Below, in pieces: positions 1-5,408 of a DNA stretch of 5,408 nt. The translations under genes were made by a program, and so were the position numbers. Origin of the DNA: an uncultured Desulfobacterales bacterium (GTDB lineage Bacteria > Desulfobacterota > Desulfobacteria > Desulfobacterales > UBA11574). Location of the stretch: contig CALANC010000280.1 of assembly GCA_937925895.1 (NCBI GenBank), positions 1 through 5,408 on the forward strand, read 5' to 3'. Positions within the stretch are counted from its first letter, which is position 1. Every line of letters starts with the position of its first letter. The notes beneath the pieces were generated by a model that made no database searches, was not told the DNA's origin, and saw only the letters and a list, made by a program, of their open reading frames with translations.

Positions 1-600
1 CAGCCGCCAGAAGTCATTGTTGAACTTACCGCTTCGAACCTCGCAAAGGCCATAGACTCTGGCACCGTTGGCCAGGGCCTGATGGACATAAGCCAGAGGT
101 GTGGACCAGGGATCAATGAAACTTTCACCGGGGATATGCAGCGCTCCTTTGGCTGCCGGGGACAGGTTAGGCTCTCGTCGACGCAGTTCATCTAAGGATA
201 TCCGGGTGACGTCGGCAACGCCGTTTGCATGGGCCTTGTCGACAATACTCGGTAATGCCCGGGCTTGTTCATCGGTCCAGGCGATCATTAAGGCGGAACT
301 TTTGACGAGGGGAAGATTCAGTTTTTCGTGAATTTGCAGATATTCTTGATAACCTTCTCTGATGCATCGGTGCTCCAGACTACCCGTCGGTGCGTCGAAT
401 CCTGTGTGGAGGATGGCTGAATTCCCCTTGCTGGCGCCGCTCAAAATGTCGGCTCCCCGCTCAAGGAGTACCGAAGACGCTCCGGCAAGCGTGAAGGCGC
501 GTAGGACGGCACATCCGACGACGCCACCACCGATAACGGCTATGTCGAAGACTTTTGTTTCTGTATTATTCGCCAAGGCTTCCGAAGGGAATCCACTCAT
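1..600 (-). CDS. FAD-dependent oxidoreductase, GlpA/LhgO-like (DAO family), C-terminus cut by window edge
   Basis: The reverse strand is open from an ATG at 600 to the left edge, giving the first 200 residues of a flavoprotein. After about 16 variable residues comes an FAD-binding Rossmann start (residues 19-29, VIGGGVVG, with GxGxxG at 24-29) and a typical acidic residue at the end of the second strand (E47 in LLERG). Residues 53-70 (LSGASKGNSAILHTGFDA) match the SKxNSxxxHxGxD segment of anaerobic glycerol-3-phosphate dehydrogenase and L-2-hydroxyglutarate oxidase relatives. Residues 134-165 (LDELRRREPNLSP, then GALHIPGESFIDPW) are also typical of this fold. The family oxidises a hydroxy- or amino-acid-like substrate and passes electrons to quinone or another acceptor; the substrate cannot be told from this half. 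The start lacks a good ribosome site, and TTG at codon 9 is an alternative. Sampled bases 1-180 are 57% GC, richer than the transporter genes. Family is secure, specific function is not. Confidence 0.9.
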   Translation of the reverse strand, partial: MSGFPSEALANNTETKVFDIAVIGGGVVGCAVLRAFTLAGASSVLLERGADILSGASKGNSAILHTGFDAPTGSLEHRCIREGYQEYLQIHEKLNLPLVKSSALMIAWTDEQARALPSIVDKAHANGVADVTRISLDELRRREPNLSPAAKGALHIPGESFIDPWSTPLAYVHQALANGARVYGLCEVRSGKFNNDFWRL

Positions 601-900
601 GTCAGTTGATCTCTATTCTTATTACTCTAGTTTCGCTAATTTTGACCCCTGTCCAAAGCCCGGATCGGCTGGATAATATTTTTAAAAAGGCAAAACTTAA
701 ATACCGTTTTCGCTTTAGGCACGGCGCCAGAATTTCAATAACCGTTTTATCATGATGAATGAATGTTAGGCCTTCAATAGGCACCTCCATTGCGCCTAGC
801 CAAAATAAAGTGAACTATTTTCTTTTTTTTCAATGAAGTAGGAAATATTTTGCCTTTAAAAAAACAATATCCAGCCTCACCAAAAACCCCGGTGTTGTGC

Positions 901-1108
901 GCGTTCATGGGGCATCCATGTTCGTTGAACGATATTGGCGGAGTCGCTTTGTCATTTCAGTGGTTTAGCTGTGGGGGAGACCGCAGCCATCCTGAGCGCA
1001 GCGAAGGGTGGAATGCGGAGGGGGAAGGAATGCCCCCGCTGCTAAACCATTGAAATGACCAGCAACGGAGACACCCGAGTGAACCGAATATGGATGCCTC
1101 CTGAACGC
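901..1108. repeat. 208-bp nested palindrome (MITE-like or structured-RNA element)
   Basis: Two pairs of inverted arms are nested with one common centre. The outer arms are 901-924 and 1085-1108 (24 nt, 21 matching; core GGCATCCATRTTCG). The inner arms are 951-977 and 1033-1059 (27 nt, 24 matching; core TGGTTTAGC). Between them lie unpaired stretches of 26 and 25 nt, and the centre (978-1032) is a 55-nt loop with its own hairpin. Arms of this length do not arise by chance. The ends show no clear target-site duplication (TGTGC on the left, TTACT on the right), and no transposase is encoded. It may be a non-autonomous mobile element, a dispersed palindromic repeat, or a transcribed hairpin. Short open frames run through it on both strands because of the symmetry. 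Confidence 0.8.
987..1011. repeat. Central hairpin, CCTGAGCGCAGCGAAGG-type palindromic core
   Basis: Inside the loop of the larger palindrome, CCATCCT (987-993) pairs with AGGGTGG (1005-1011), with one T-G wobble, around GAGCGCAGCGA. The flanking GCA and TGC extend the stem past a small mismatch. The core resembles the CCTGAGCGAAGCGAAGG palindrome that I recall as a dispersed intergenic repeat in many bacterial genomes, often mistranslated as HPERSEG. The resemblance is from memory and was not searched. Confidence 0.55.
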
Positions 1109-1164
1109 TTACTTTCATTGATGCGGATGGGGATGCAAAAAATGAGTTATTACCTTGAACCCCT

Positions 1165-2277
1165 TTACAGTAACGATTCCAGAGGTTCATATTCCAGGTC
1201 AAAGGCGTCACTTACGCCTTTATGGGTTACTTTTCCCTGGTAGACATTGATACCCTTAGCGATCTCCGGATTCTCCTTGGCCGCTTTTTTGTACCCTTTG
1301 TCGGCAATTTCCAGCGCATAGGGCAAGGTTGAATTGGTTAATGCTTTTGTCGAAGTGTATGAAACGGCACCGGGCATATTTGCCACGCAGTAATGAACAA
1401 TCCCGTCAACTTCATATATGGGATTGTCGTGAGTCGTGGGCTTTGCCGTTTCCACACATCCGCCCTGATCAATGGACACATCTACAATTACGGCACCTTT
1501 CTTCATTAATTTTAACATGTCTCGCGAAATCAATTTGGGTGCCACTGCGCCGGTTATAAGAACTGCGCCCACAACCAAATCGGCCTCTTTTAAAAGCCGG
1601 CGAATGGTCGCCGGGTGGGACATGAGGGTAAAGCAATTCGGAGGCATAACATCGTTTAGATAACGAAGACGCTCAAGATTGATGTCTAACAAGTACACTT
1701 TTGCACCGAGGCCGCATGCCACTTTGGCGGCATTGCTCCCGGCGGCGCCGCCCCCGATAATCAAGACCGTACCCGGGTCTACCCCGGGTACGCCGCTTAG
1801 AAGAATGCCGTTGCCGCCATAAGTTTTTTGCAGATATTTGGCCCCCTCCAAGACAGCCATTTTTCCGGCTACCTCACTCATGGGCATCAATAGCGGCAGA
1901 GAGCCGTTTTCCCGTTCCACGGTTTCATAAGCCACGGCAATCGATCCTGAATCAATAATGGCCCGGGTAAGTTCCAAAGATGCTGCAAAATGAAAGTAGG
2001 TAAATAGAATCTGCCCTTTTCGTATGAGTGGATATTCAACAGGCAACGGTTCTTTTACCTTCATTACCATATCGCATGTTTCGTAAATCTCTTCCGGAGA
2101 ATTACAAATAGTGGCGCCGACTTTAAGATAATCTTCATCATAAAAAACGGATCCGTCACCTGCCCCGGTTTCAACCAGAACCTTGTGTCCGCGTGCCCGC
2201 AATTGTTCAACACCTGAGGGTGTCATGGACACCCGGTTCTCTTTAGTTTTTATCTCCTTAAGAATACCCACTCGCAT
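1165..2277 (-). CDS. ald: Alanine dehydrogenase (NAD-dependent)
   Basis: A 370-residue cytoplasmic enzyme that interconverts L-alanine with pyruvate and ammonium using NAD; length is normal for the family. The N-terminus (MRVGILKEIK, then ENRVSMTPSGV) is the alanine dehydrogenase signature. Residues that bind pyruvate or act in catalysis in the Mycobacterium tuberculosis enzyme are all present at the same numbers: R15, K75 (KVKEP), H96 (YFHFA), E118 (AYETV) and D270 (VSIDQGGC). The NAD-binding Rossmann motif GGGAAG is at 175-180, with the ribose-binding D198 (LLDIN) about 18 residues after it. A longer frame extends upstream to 2358, but the ATG at 2277 is chosen because it sits 5 nt after a perfect AAGGAGG and starts exactly at the conserved N-terminus. 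It lies downstream of the ABC transporter genes on the same strand, 230 bp away, so it may be read from its own promoter. Function is near certain. Confidence 0.97.
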   Translation of the reverse strand: MRVGILKEIKTKENRVSMTPSGVEQLRARGHKVLVETGAGDGSVFYDEDYLKVGATICNSPEEIYETCDMVMKVKEPLPVEYPLIRKGQILFTYFHFAASLELTRAIIDSGSIAVAYETVERENGSLPLLMPMSEVAGKMAVLEGAKYLQKTYGGNGILLSGVPGVDPGTVLIIGGGAAGSNAAKVACGLGAKVYLLDINLERLRYLNDVMPPNCFTLMSHPATIRRLLKEADLVVGAVLITGAVAPKLISRDMLKLMKKGAVIVDVSIDQGGCVETAKPTTHDNPIYEVDGIVHYCVANMPGAVSYTSTKALTNSTLPYALEIADKGYKKAAKENPEIAKGINVYQGKVTHKGVSDAFDLEYEPLESLL

Positions 2278-2282
2278 CTTAT

Positions 2283-2289
2283 CCTCCTT
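2283..2289 (-). promoter_or_regulatory. Ribosome binding site of ald, fixes its start
   Basis: The reverse strand reads AAGGAGG ending 5 nt before the ATG at 2277. It is the strongest Shine-Dalgarno in the window and rules out the upstream in-frame start at 2358, which would add 27 unconserved residues. Confidence 0.9.
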
Positions 2290-2298
2290 ATCATCTTT

Positions 2299-2327
2299 TG
2301 TATATCTTGAAAAAGTTAGTCTTTCGA
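2299..2327 (-). promoter_or_regulatory. Possible weak sigma70-type promoter for ald
   Basis: On the reverse strand, TCGAAA (2327-2322) and TATACA (2304-2299) are separated by 17 nt. Each matches four of six consensus positions. Transcription would start a few bases downstream and give a leader of about 15-20 nt that still includes the AAGGAGG ribosome site. The match is weak and could be chance in AT-rich DNA. Confidence 0.2.
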
Positions 2328-2330
2328 GCC

Positions 2331-2355
2331 AGGTCAGAGTCCTCCGACTCGGCCT
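2331..2355 (-). other. Stem-loop upstream of ald
   Basis: GAGTC (2337-2341) pairs with GACTC (2346-2350) around the loop CTCC. The stem continues past one bulged A with A-GGTC (2331-2335) against GGCC-T (2351-2355), using one wobble pair. It lies just upstream of the weak promoter candidate, 54-78 nt before the ald start. It is not followed by a T run on the minus strand, so it is not a standard terminator; it could be an operator or a leader structure if transcription comes from the transporter genes. Confidence 0.4.
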
Positions 2356-2368
2356 CAAGAATAGCTGA

Positions 2369-2400
2369 AAAAGTTTTAAGTGAATAAAAGTTTTAAGTGA
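2369..2400. repeat. Tandem direct repeat, two 15-bp copies with 17-bp period
   Basis: AAAAGTTTTAAGTGA occurs perfectly at 2369-2383 and again at 2386-2400, separated by AT. A degenerate third unit (CTAAAGTTAAGG) follows from 2402. It sits in the gap between the permease and ald. Possible roles are paired protein-binding sites upstream of ald or a slippage-derived repeat; nothing in the sequence decides this. Confidence 0.7.
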
Positions 2401-2401
2401 G

Positions 2402-2481
2402 CTAAAGTTAAGGCAGGTGCCTTCGGCACTACCAATTTAAATAAAAAATAATTGCCCTGAAAACGCTTTCCTCAACTTTAG
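2402..2481 (-). terminator. Stem-loop region after the permease gene, possible weak terminator
   Basis: CTAAAGTTAAGG (2402-2413) and CCTCAACTTTAG (2470-2481) form a 12-nt inverted repeat with one mismatch that becomes a G-U pair in minus-strand RNA. Inside it is a second perfect hairpin, GTGCC-TTC-GGCAC (2417-2429). The structure begins 26 nt after the permease stop codon. The stem is AT-rich and is followed on the minus strand by ACTTAAAACTTTT rather than a clean T run, so termination would be partial at best. It may instead protect the 3' end of the transporter mRNA. Confidence 0.3.
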
Positions 2482-2507
2482 GCATTTTAAATCACTTGAG
2501 GCACTTA

Positions 2508-4223
2508 TTATAACGCTGATACCAATCCTTCTTGACGGCCACCACCGGTTTTTTTCTGTACGATTTGTAAAATACCCAGCATGATAAGTACAATCACAAT
2601 GATAGAGGTACACATGGCATTGGCACTTGCGGTCCAGCCGTCATTATCGAGCATAATTATTTCGATGGCCGCAAGATGAACCGTAGCGGATACCAGAAAT
2701 ATTACCGCACTGATTGTGGTCATGGATCGCATGAAAAAATAAACAAAGTTTTGAAAAAAAGCGACCCGTGAAAGGGGAAAAATTATTTGAAAAAAGGTTT
2801 TAATTGTGTCTCCGCCAAGGCTGATTGATGCTTCCTCTATTGATGGATCAATGTTTCTCAAATTGGAAATACTTGCTAAGACACCAAGGGTAAAATTACA
2901 TATGATGATATTGATGACAATGATCCATGGCGTTCCAAAGAAAAAATAATATGGTTTGTTAAAAGCCAGGATATATCCAAGCCCCATCACCAGACCGGGA
3001 ATCGCTGCCGGCATTACAGACAACAGATAGATGAACTGTTTGAAGAAAGGCCGCCGGGTTTCCATGACCCATCCGGCAACCAGAGTGAGAAACGATCCTC
3101 CTAAACCGACAAATAGGGACACCCACACGCTGGTCCAAATGGCTGAATATCCGCCGATGGATGGAAATTTGTAATGGGACAGCGTCAGGGTCCAGTCATA
3201 AGGCCAAATTTTAACAAACGAACCGATAATCACCGTGGCAAATATGACAATGATTGAAAAAGACACCAGAGAGCAATAACTCATAAAGGAGATTTTTTTC
3301 AACGGCCGTGATGGGGGAATAACGGGTTTCGCAGCACCGCTGATCATTGAAAATGTTTTCCGGGAAATATAATAATTAAAAATAAAAGCCATTAGCGAGG
3401 GGACAAGCAAAATGACGCTGATGGTGGCACCCAGATCAAATCGGTACAGATTCGTCACCTGAGCATAAATCTCTGTTGCCAGAACATTATAGTTTCCTCC
3501 GATCACAACAGGGTTGCCAAAATCCGTGATGGTCAAATTAAAGGTTAACGCCGCAGCGCTGAAGATACCGTATTTCGCCGAAGGGAGAGTTATCTTGGTA
3601 AACACCTTAAAGGGCGTCGCCCCCAGACTCTCCGCCGCCTCATCCAGCCTGATGTCAACTGCTGAAAGTGTGGTGTATAAAATGACAAATGCATGGGGCA
3701 GGCAATAAAGTACTTCCGAAACAATAATGCCGGTGGGACCGTAAATATTCCAGTCGATTTTGAGCAAATGGGCGGTAATCAATCCGTTTCGACCGAAGAG
3801 ATAAATAAGTGCCAGGGCTTGAATAATAGATGGTGCCACCAACGGCATCATGATAATATTTCTAAAAATCGTTTTCCCGGAAATCGTTGTCCTGGTCATT
3901 CCATAAGCAAAAAAGAAAACAACGACGGTCACGATGATGGTGGTGGCGATTGACACATAAAGACTATGCCAGAGAGCATTTACGGTATATGAGGTGGTAA
4001 AATATTTGTGAAAATTTGCCAGGGTGAAATTTGTGATACCAAACTGGCCGCCTTTGAAAAAACTCAACTTAAGGATCGACCAGAGGGGAAAGAGCATAAA
4101 AAAGAAAAGCAGCAACACAATGAAAATGGTCACTGCCGGAACAATGAATCTGTCGATCTCCATTCGCACTGATGGAACATCGTATTCCACTGGCGCGGCA
4201 TATTCTGTTGGACCGGTATTCAT
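2508..4223 (-). CDS. ABC transporter permease, fused two-domain type (AEP/iron/polyamine branch)
   Basis: A 571-residue inner-membrane protein with about twelve hydrophobic segments, in two repeated halves of six. Each half has the EAA loop that contacts the ATPase: E195-A-A at 195-214 (EAAESLG, then ITLP) and a second at 463-483 (EEASISLG, then IFP). Such a fusion of both permease domains is the normal form in FbpB/SfuB-type iron permeases and in the putative 2-aminoethylphosphonate permeases, so one copy can make the full channel. Segments at 232-256 (ITDFGNPVVIGGNYNVLATEIY) and 501-520 (MTTISAVIFL, then HLAAI) resemble my memory of the AEP subgroup, which points to AEP but does not exclude iron or another small anion. 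It starts 5 nt after the ATPase stop, with its ribosome site overlapping that stop, so the two are co-translated. Transporter class is secure; the substrate is inferred. Confidence 0.92.
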   Translation of the reverse strand: MNTGPTEYAAPVEYDVPSVRMEIDRFIVPAVTIFIVLLLFFFMLFPLWSILKLSFFKGGQFGITNFTLANFHKYFTTSYTVNALWHSLYVSIATTIIVTVVVFFFAYGMTRTTISGKTIFRNIIMMPLVAPSIIQALALIYLFGRNGLITAHLLKIDWNIYGPTGIIVSEVLYCLPHAFVILYTTLSAVDIRLDEAAESLGATPFKVFTKITLPSAKYGIFSAAALTFNLTITDFGNPVVIGGNYNVLATEIYAQVTNLYRFDLGATISVILLVPSLMAFIFNYYISRKTFSMISGAAKPVIPPSRPLKKISFMSYCSLVSFSIIVIFATVIIGSFVKIWPYDWTLTLSHYKFPSIGGYSAIWTSVWVSLFVGLGGSFLTLVAGWVMETRRPFFKQFIYLLSVMPAAIPGLVMGLGYILAFNKPYYFFFGTPWIIVINIIICNFTLGVLASISNLRNIDPSIEEASISLGGDTIKTFFQIIFPLSRVAFFQNFVYFFMRSMTTISAVIFLVSATVHLAAIEIIMLDNDGWTASANAMCTSIIVIVLIMLGILQIVQKKTGGGRQEGLVSAL

Positions 4224-4225
4224 AG

Positions 4226-4230
4226 CTCCT
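4226..4230 (-). promoter_or_regulatory. Permease ribosome site overlapping the ATPase stop codon
   Basis: The reverse strand reads TAGGAGCTATG: the ATPase stop codon TAG supplies the first bases of AGGAG, and the permease ATG follows after only 2 nt. The spacing is shorter than ideal and suggests that permease translation depends on ribosomes finishing the ATPase, which would hold the two subunits in fixed proportion. Confidence 0.65.
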
Positions 4231-5317
4231 AAATCAACTTCCTAAACAGTTCAGTATAGACATGGAAAGCGTCAGGTGGAAAATAGAGCTTTATTTTATC
4301 CTTTCTCTTGAGGCTAATTTTCTCAAATTCCTTCTCGGGTAAATCAACAAACATCTCTTCTCCTTCGAGGAAAAAAGCAATTCTTACGATGGCGCCAAGG
4401 AAATTAATTACCTCTACATCAACCTCAACGACATTTGAAGGCACACAATTTTCAGAAGAAACGGTTATATCTACGATCTCAATATTTTCAGGTCGAACGG
4501 CAAGATGAACGGTCTCATGCTCGAAATCGGCGATGTTTGCTGCCACAAATTCCAGATTTCCGAACTGTACTTTTCCATTCTTTTTTGTGCCGGTTAGAAA
4601 ATTAGAGATGCCCACAAATTCAGCGATGAAACTTGTTCGCGGCTCCTTATATATTTCAAAGGGGGTGCCGATTTGTCTGAATTCGCCATCCCTCATGATA
4701 ACCACCCGATCGGCAAGAGCGAGGGCTTCTTCCTGATCATGGGTCACATAGATCATGGTGATGGCCAGCTCCTCCTGTAATCTTTTGATGACGGTTCTGA
4801 GCCGAATACGTATTTTGGCGTCGAGGGCACTTAGCGGTTCGTCTAAAAGAAGAACACTCGGCTTGATGGCAAGCGCTCTTCCAAGTGCAACCCTTTGTTG
4901 CTGCCCACCACTCAGTTGCGAAGGATAATGTTTCTCCCAGCCGGTCAAACCCAAAAGCTTCAGCATTTCAGCGACCCTTTCATCAATAAGCTTTTGGGGC
5001 ATTTTCCGCATTTTTAATCCAAAGGCGATATTTTGACTGACCGTCATGTTCGGGAAAAGCGCATAAGATTGAAAAACAATGCCAAACTCTCTTTTTTGCG
5101 GAATAATATCATTAATTATTTTCCCGTTATAAAAGATGTTTCCCGAAGTTATCTGTTCAAATCCGGTAATCATTCTGAGAATGGTTGTCTTTCCGCATCC
5201 GCTGGGACCTAAAAAGCACAAAAATTCTCCCGGCTCAATCTCGAGATTGACATTGTTTACCGCAATCAGCGAACCGAAATGTTTACTCAAATTTTCTAAG
5301 ATCAGTTTTTTGGACAT
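4229..5317 (-). CDS. ABC transporter ATP-binding protein (AEP/iron/polyamine branch)
   Basis: A 362-residue ATPase that drives the permease encoded next to it. All ATPase motifs are intact: Walker A GPSGCGKTT (37-45), Q-loop Q83 (VFQSYALFPN), signature LSGGQ (135-139), Walker B VLLLDE (155-160), D-loop SALD (163-166) and switch histidine H193 (VTHDQEEA). Residues from about 240 to the end form a TOBE-type regulatory domain, with VRPENI at 274-279; length is normal for this class. The wording around 31-45 (EFLCFLGPSGCGKTT) and 77-90 (REFGIVFQSYALFPN) is like the putative 2-aminoethylphosphonate ATPases as I remember them, but PotA and FbpC relatives are close. The ATG at 5317 is the first start after an in-frame TAA; its only ribosome site, GGAAGG, is a poor 14 nt away. 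It is the first gene of the transporter pair, and no binding-protein gene lies within the 91 bp upstream. Confidence 0.95.
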   Translation of the reverse strand: MSKKLILENLSKHFGSLIAVNNVNLEIEPGEFLCFLGPSGCGKTTILRMITGFEQITSGNIFYNGKIINDIIPQKREFGIVFQSYALFPNMTVSQNIAFGLKMRKMPQKLIDERVAEMLKLLGLTGWEKHYPSQLSGGQQQRVALGRALAIKPSVLLLDEPLSALDAKIRIRLRTVIKRLQEELAITMIYVTHDQEEALALADRVVIMRDGEFRQIGTPFEIYKEPRTSFIAEFVGISNFLTGTKKNGKVQFGNLEFVAANIADFEHETVHLAVRPENIEIVDITVSSENCVPSNVVEVDVEVINFLGAIVRIAFFLEGEEMFVDLPEKEFEKISLKRKDKIKLYFPPDAFHVYTELFRKLI

Positions 5318-5360
5318 ATTTGTGTTTCGCGCCTTCCGAACCCCGAAGTCAGTTAGTTAG

Positions 5361-5387
5361 TGTCCAGCCACAGCTTTAAAGTGGACA
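5361..5387. promoter_or_regulatory. Palindrome TGTCCA-N15-TGGACA upstream of the ATPase gene
   Basis: TGTCCA (5361-5366) and TGGACA (5382-5387) are perfect inverted 6-mers 15 nt apart. The palindrome lies 44-70 bp upstream of the ATPase start, where an operator would be expected. A short AGGA-TCCT inverted pair follows to its right, within AGGAGTGTTTCCT at 5389-5401. The sequence could equally be the terminal repeat of an insertion sequence lying beyond the window edge; the DNA to its right is too short to tell. Confidence 0.4.
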
Positions 5388-5408
5388 AGGAGTGTTTCCT
5401 ATTCATAA

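Larger units (their letters stand above)
601..1164. other. 564-bp intergenic region without a convincing gene
   Basis: This is the gap between the end of alanine dehydrogenase and the start of the FAD oxidoreductase. Open frames here are short, have no ribosome site, and show no family features. Its right half is occupied by the 208-bp nested palindrome at 901-1108. The left half is AT-rich and holds a T-rich tract at 817-830 on the plus strand, an ACCGTTTT direct repeat (703-710 and 741-748), and several TAGGC words. The promoter of the oxidoreductase should lie in 601-760, but I could not find a well-spaced -35/-10 pair. No intrinsic terminator with a clean GC stem and T run follows alanine dehydrogenase. 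Confidence 0.75.

Noticed and set aside
602..790. 62-residue minus-strand open frame ending just before the FAD oxidoreductase start
   Set aside because: Its stop is 1 nt from the oxidoreductase ATG, which could suggest coupling, but it has no ribosome site, no recognisable features and lies in AT-rich DNA. Kept only as a remote leader-peptide possibility.
778..830. Plus-strand terminator: TAGGC/GCCTA stem with the T-rich tract at 817-830
   Set aside because: The stem is only 5 bp with an 11-nt loop, and the T tract begins about 18 nt after it; this is not a working intrinsic terminator, and no plus-strand gene precedes it.
850..1053. Plus-strand open frame through the palindrome, with an HPERSEG-like peptide
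   Set aside because: The frame is open on both strands because of the inverted repeat. The HPERSEG peptide is the usual false translation of the palindromic core, and there is no good start signal.
901..1108. Integron attC site
   Set aside because: The arms do not show the paired RYYYAAC / GTTRRRY core sites in the right places, no integrase or cassette array is visible, and the element is longer than typical attC sites.
2278..2358. N-terminal extension of alanine dehydrogenase by 27 residues
   Set aside because: The extension is not conserved in the family, runs across the stem-loop and ribosome site, and the AAGGAGG at 2283-2289 clearly serves the ATG at 2277.
713..2484. CTTTAGGCA shared by both intergenic regions (713-721 and 2476-2484)
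   Set aside because: A shared 9-mer between two AT-rich gaps of this size is expected by chance about half the time, and its distance to the downstream starts differs.
3514..3953. Plus-strand open frames inside the permease gene (3514-3708 and 3693-3953)
   Set aside because: They are shadows of the permease in other frames, with no ribosome sites and no family features.

Overview
The window carries four protein genes, all on the minus strand, and about 800 bp of intergenic DNA with several inverted and direct repeats. Read in the direction of transcription (right to left) the order is: an ABC-transporter ATPase (4229-5317), a fused two-domain ABC permease (2508-4223), an NAD-dependent alanine dehydrogenase (1165-2277), and a GlpA/LhgO-like FAD-dependent oxidoreductase (1-600) whose C-terminal part runs off the left edge. 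The organism is a bacterium of moderate GC with strong AGGAGG-type ribosome sites. The style of the intergenic repeats and of the alanine dehydrogenase would suit a Desulfobacterota-like anaerobe, but that is an impression and cannot be settled from this window.

ATPase and permease form a tight pair: 5 nt separate stop and start, and the permease Shine-Dalgarno overlaps the ATPase stop codon. They belong to the iron(III)/polyamine/2-aminoethylphosphonate branch of importers, and local wording of both proteins is closest to what I remember of the putative 2-aminoethylphosphonate (AEP) subgroup. No substrate-binding protein is inside the window. After a 230-bp gap with a 17-bp tandem repeat, two stem-loops and a possible weak promoter comes alanine dehydrogenase, with all expected catalytic residues. 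If the transporter really imports AEP, alanine dehydrogenase would fit as the enzyme that returns the alanine made by AEP:pyruvate transaminase to pyruvate. This is a hypothesis, not a reading of the sequence.

Between alanine dehydrogenase and the oxidoreductase lies a 564-bp stretch with no convincing gene. Its most striking content is a 208-bp nested palindrome (901-1108): outer arms of 24 nt, inner arms of 27 nt, and a central loop with a further hairpin of the CCTGAGCGCAGCGAAGG type. It looks like a mobile or dispersed palindromic element, or a structured RNA, and is the least explained object here. At the right edge, 44 bp upstream of the ATPase gene, there is a second smaller palindrome (5361-5387) that could be an operator or the end of an insertion sequence.
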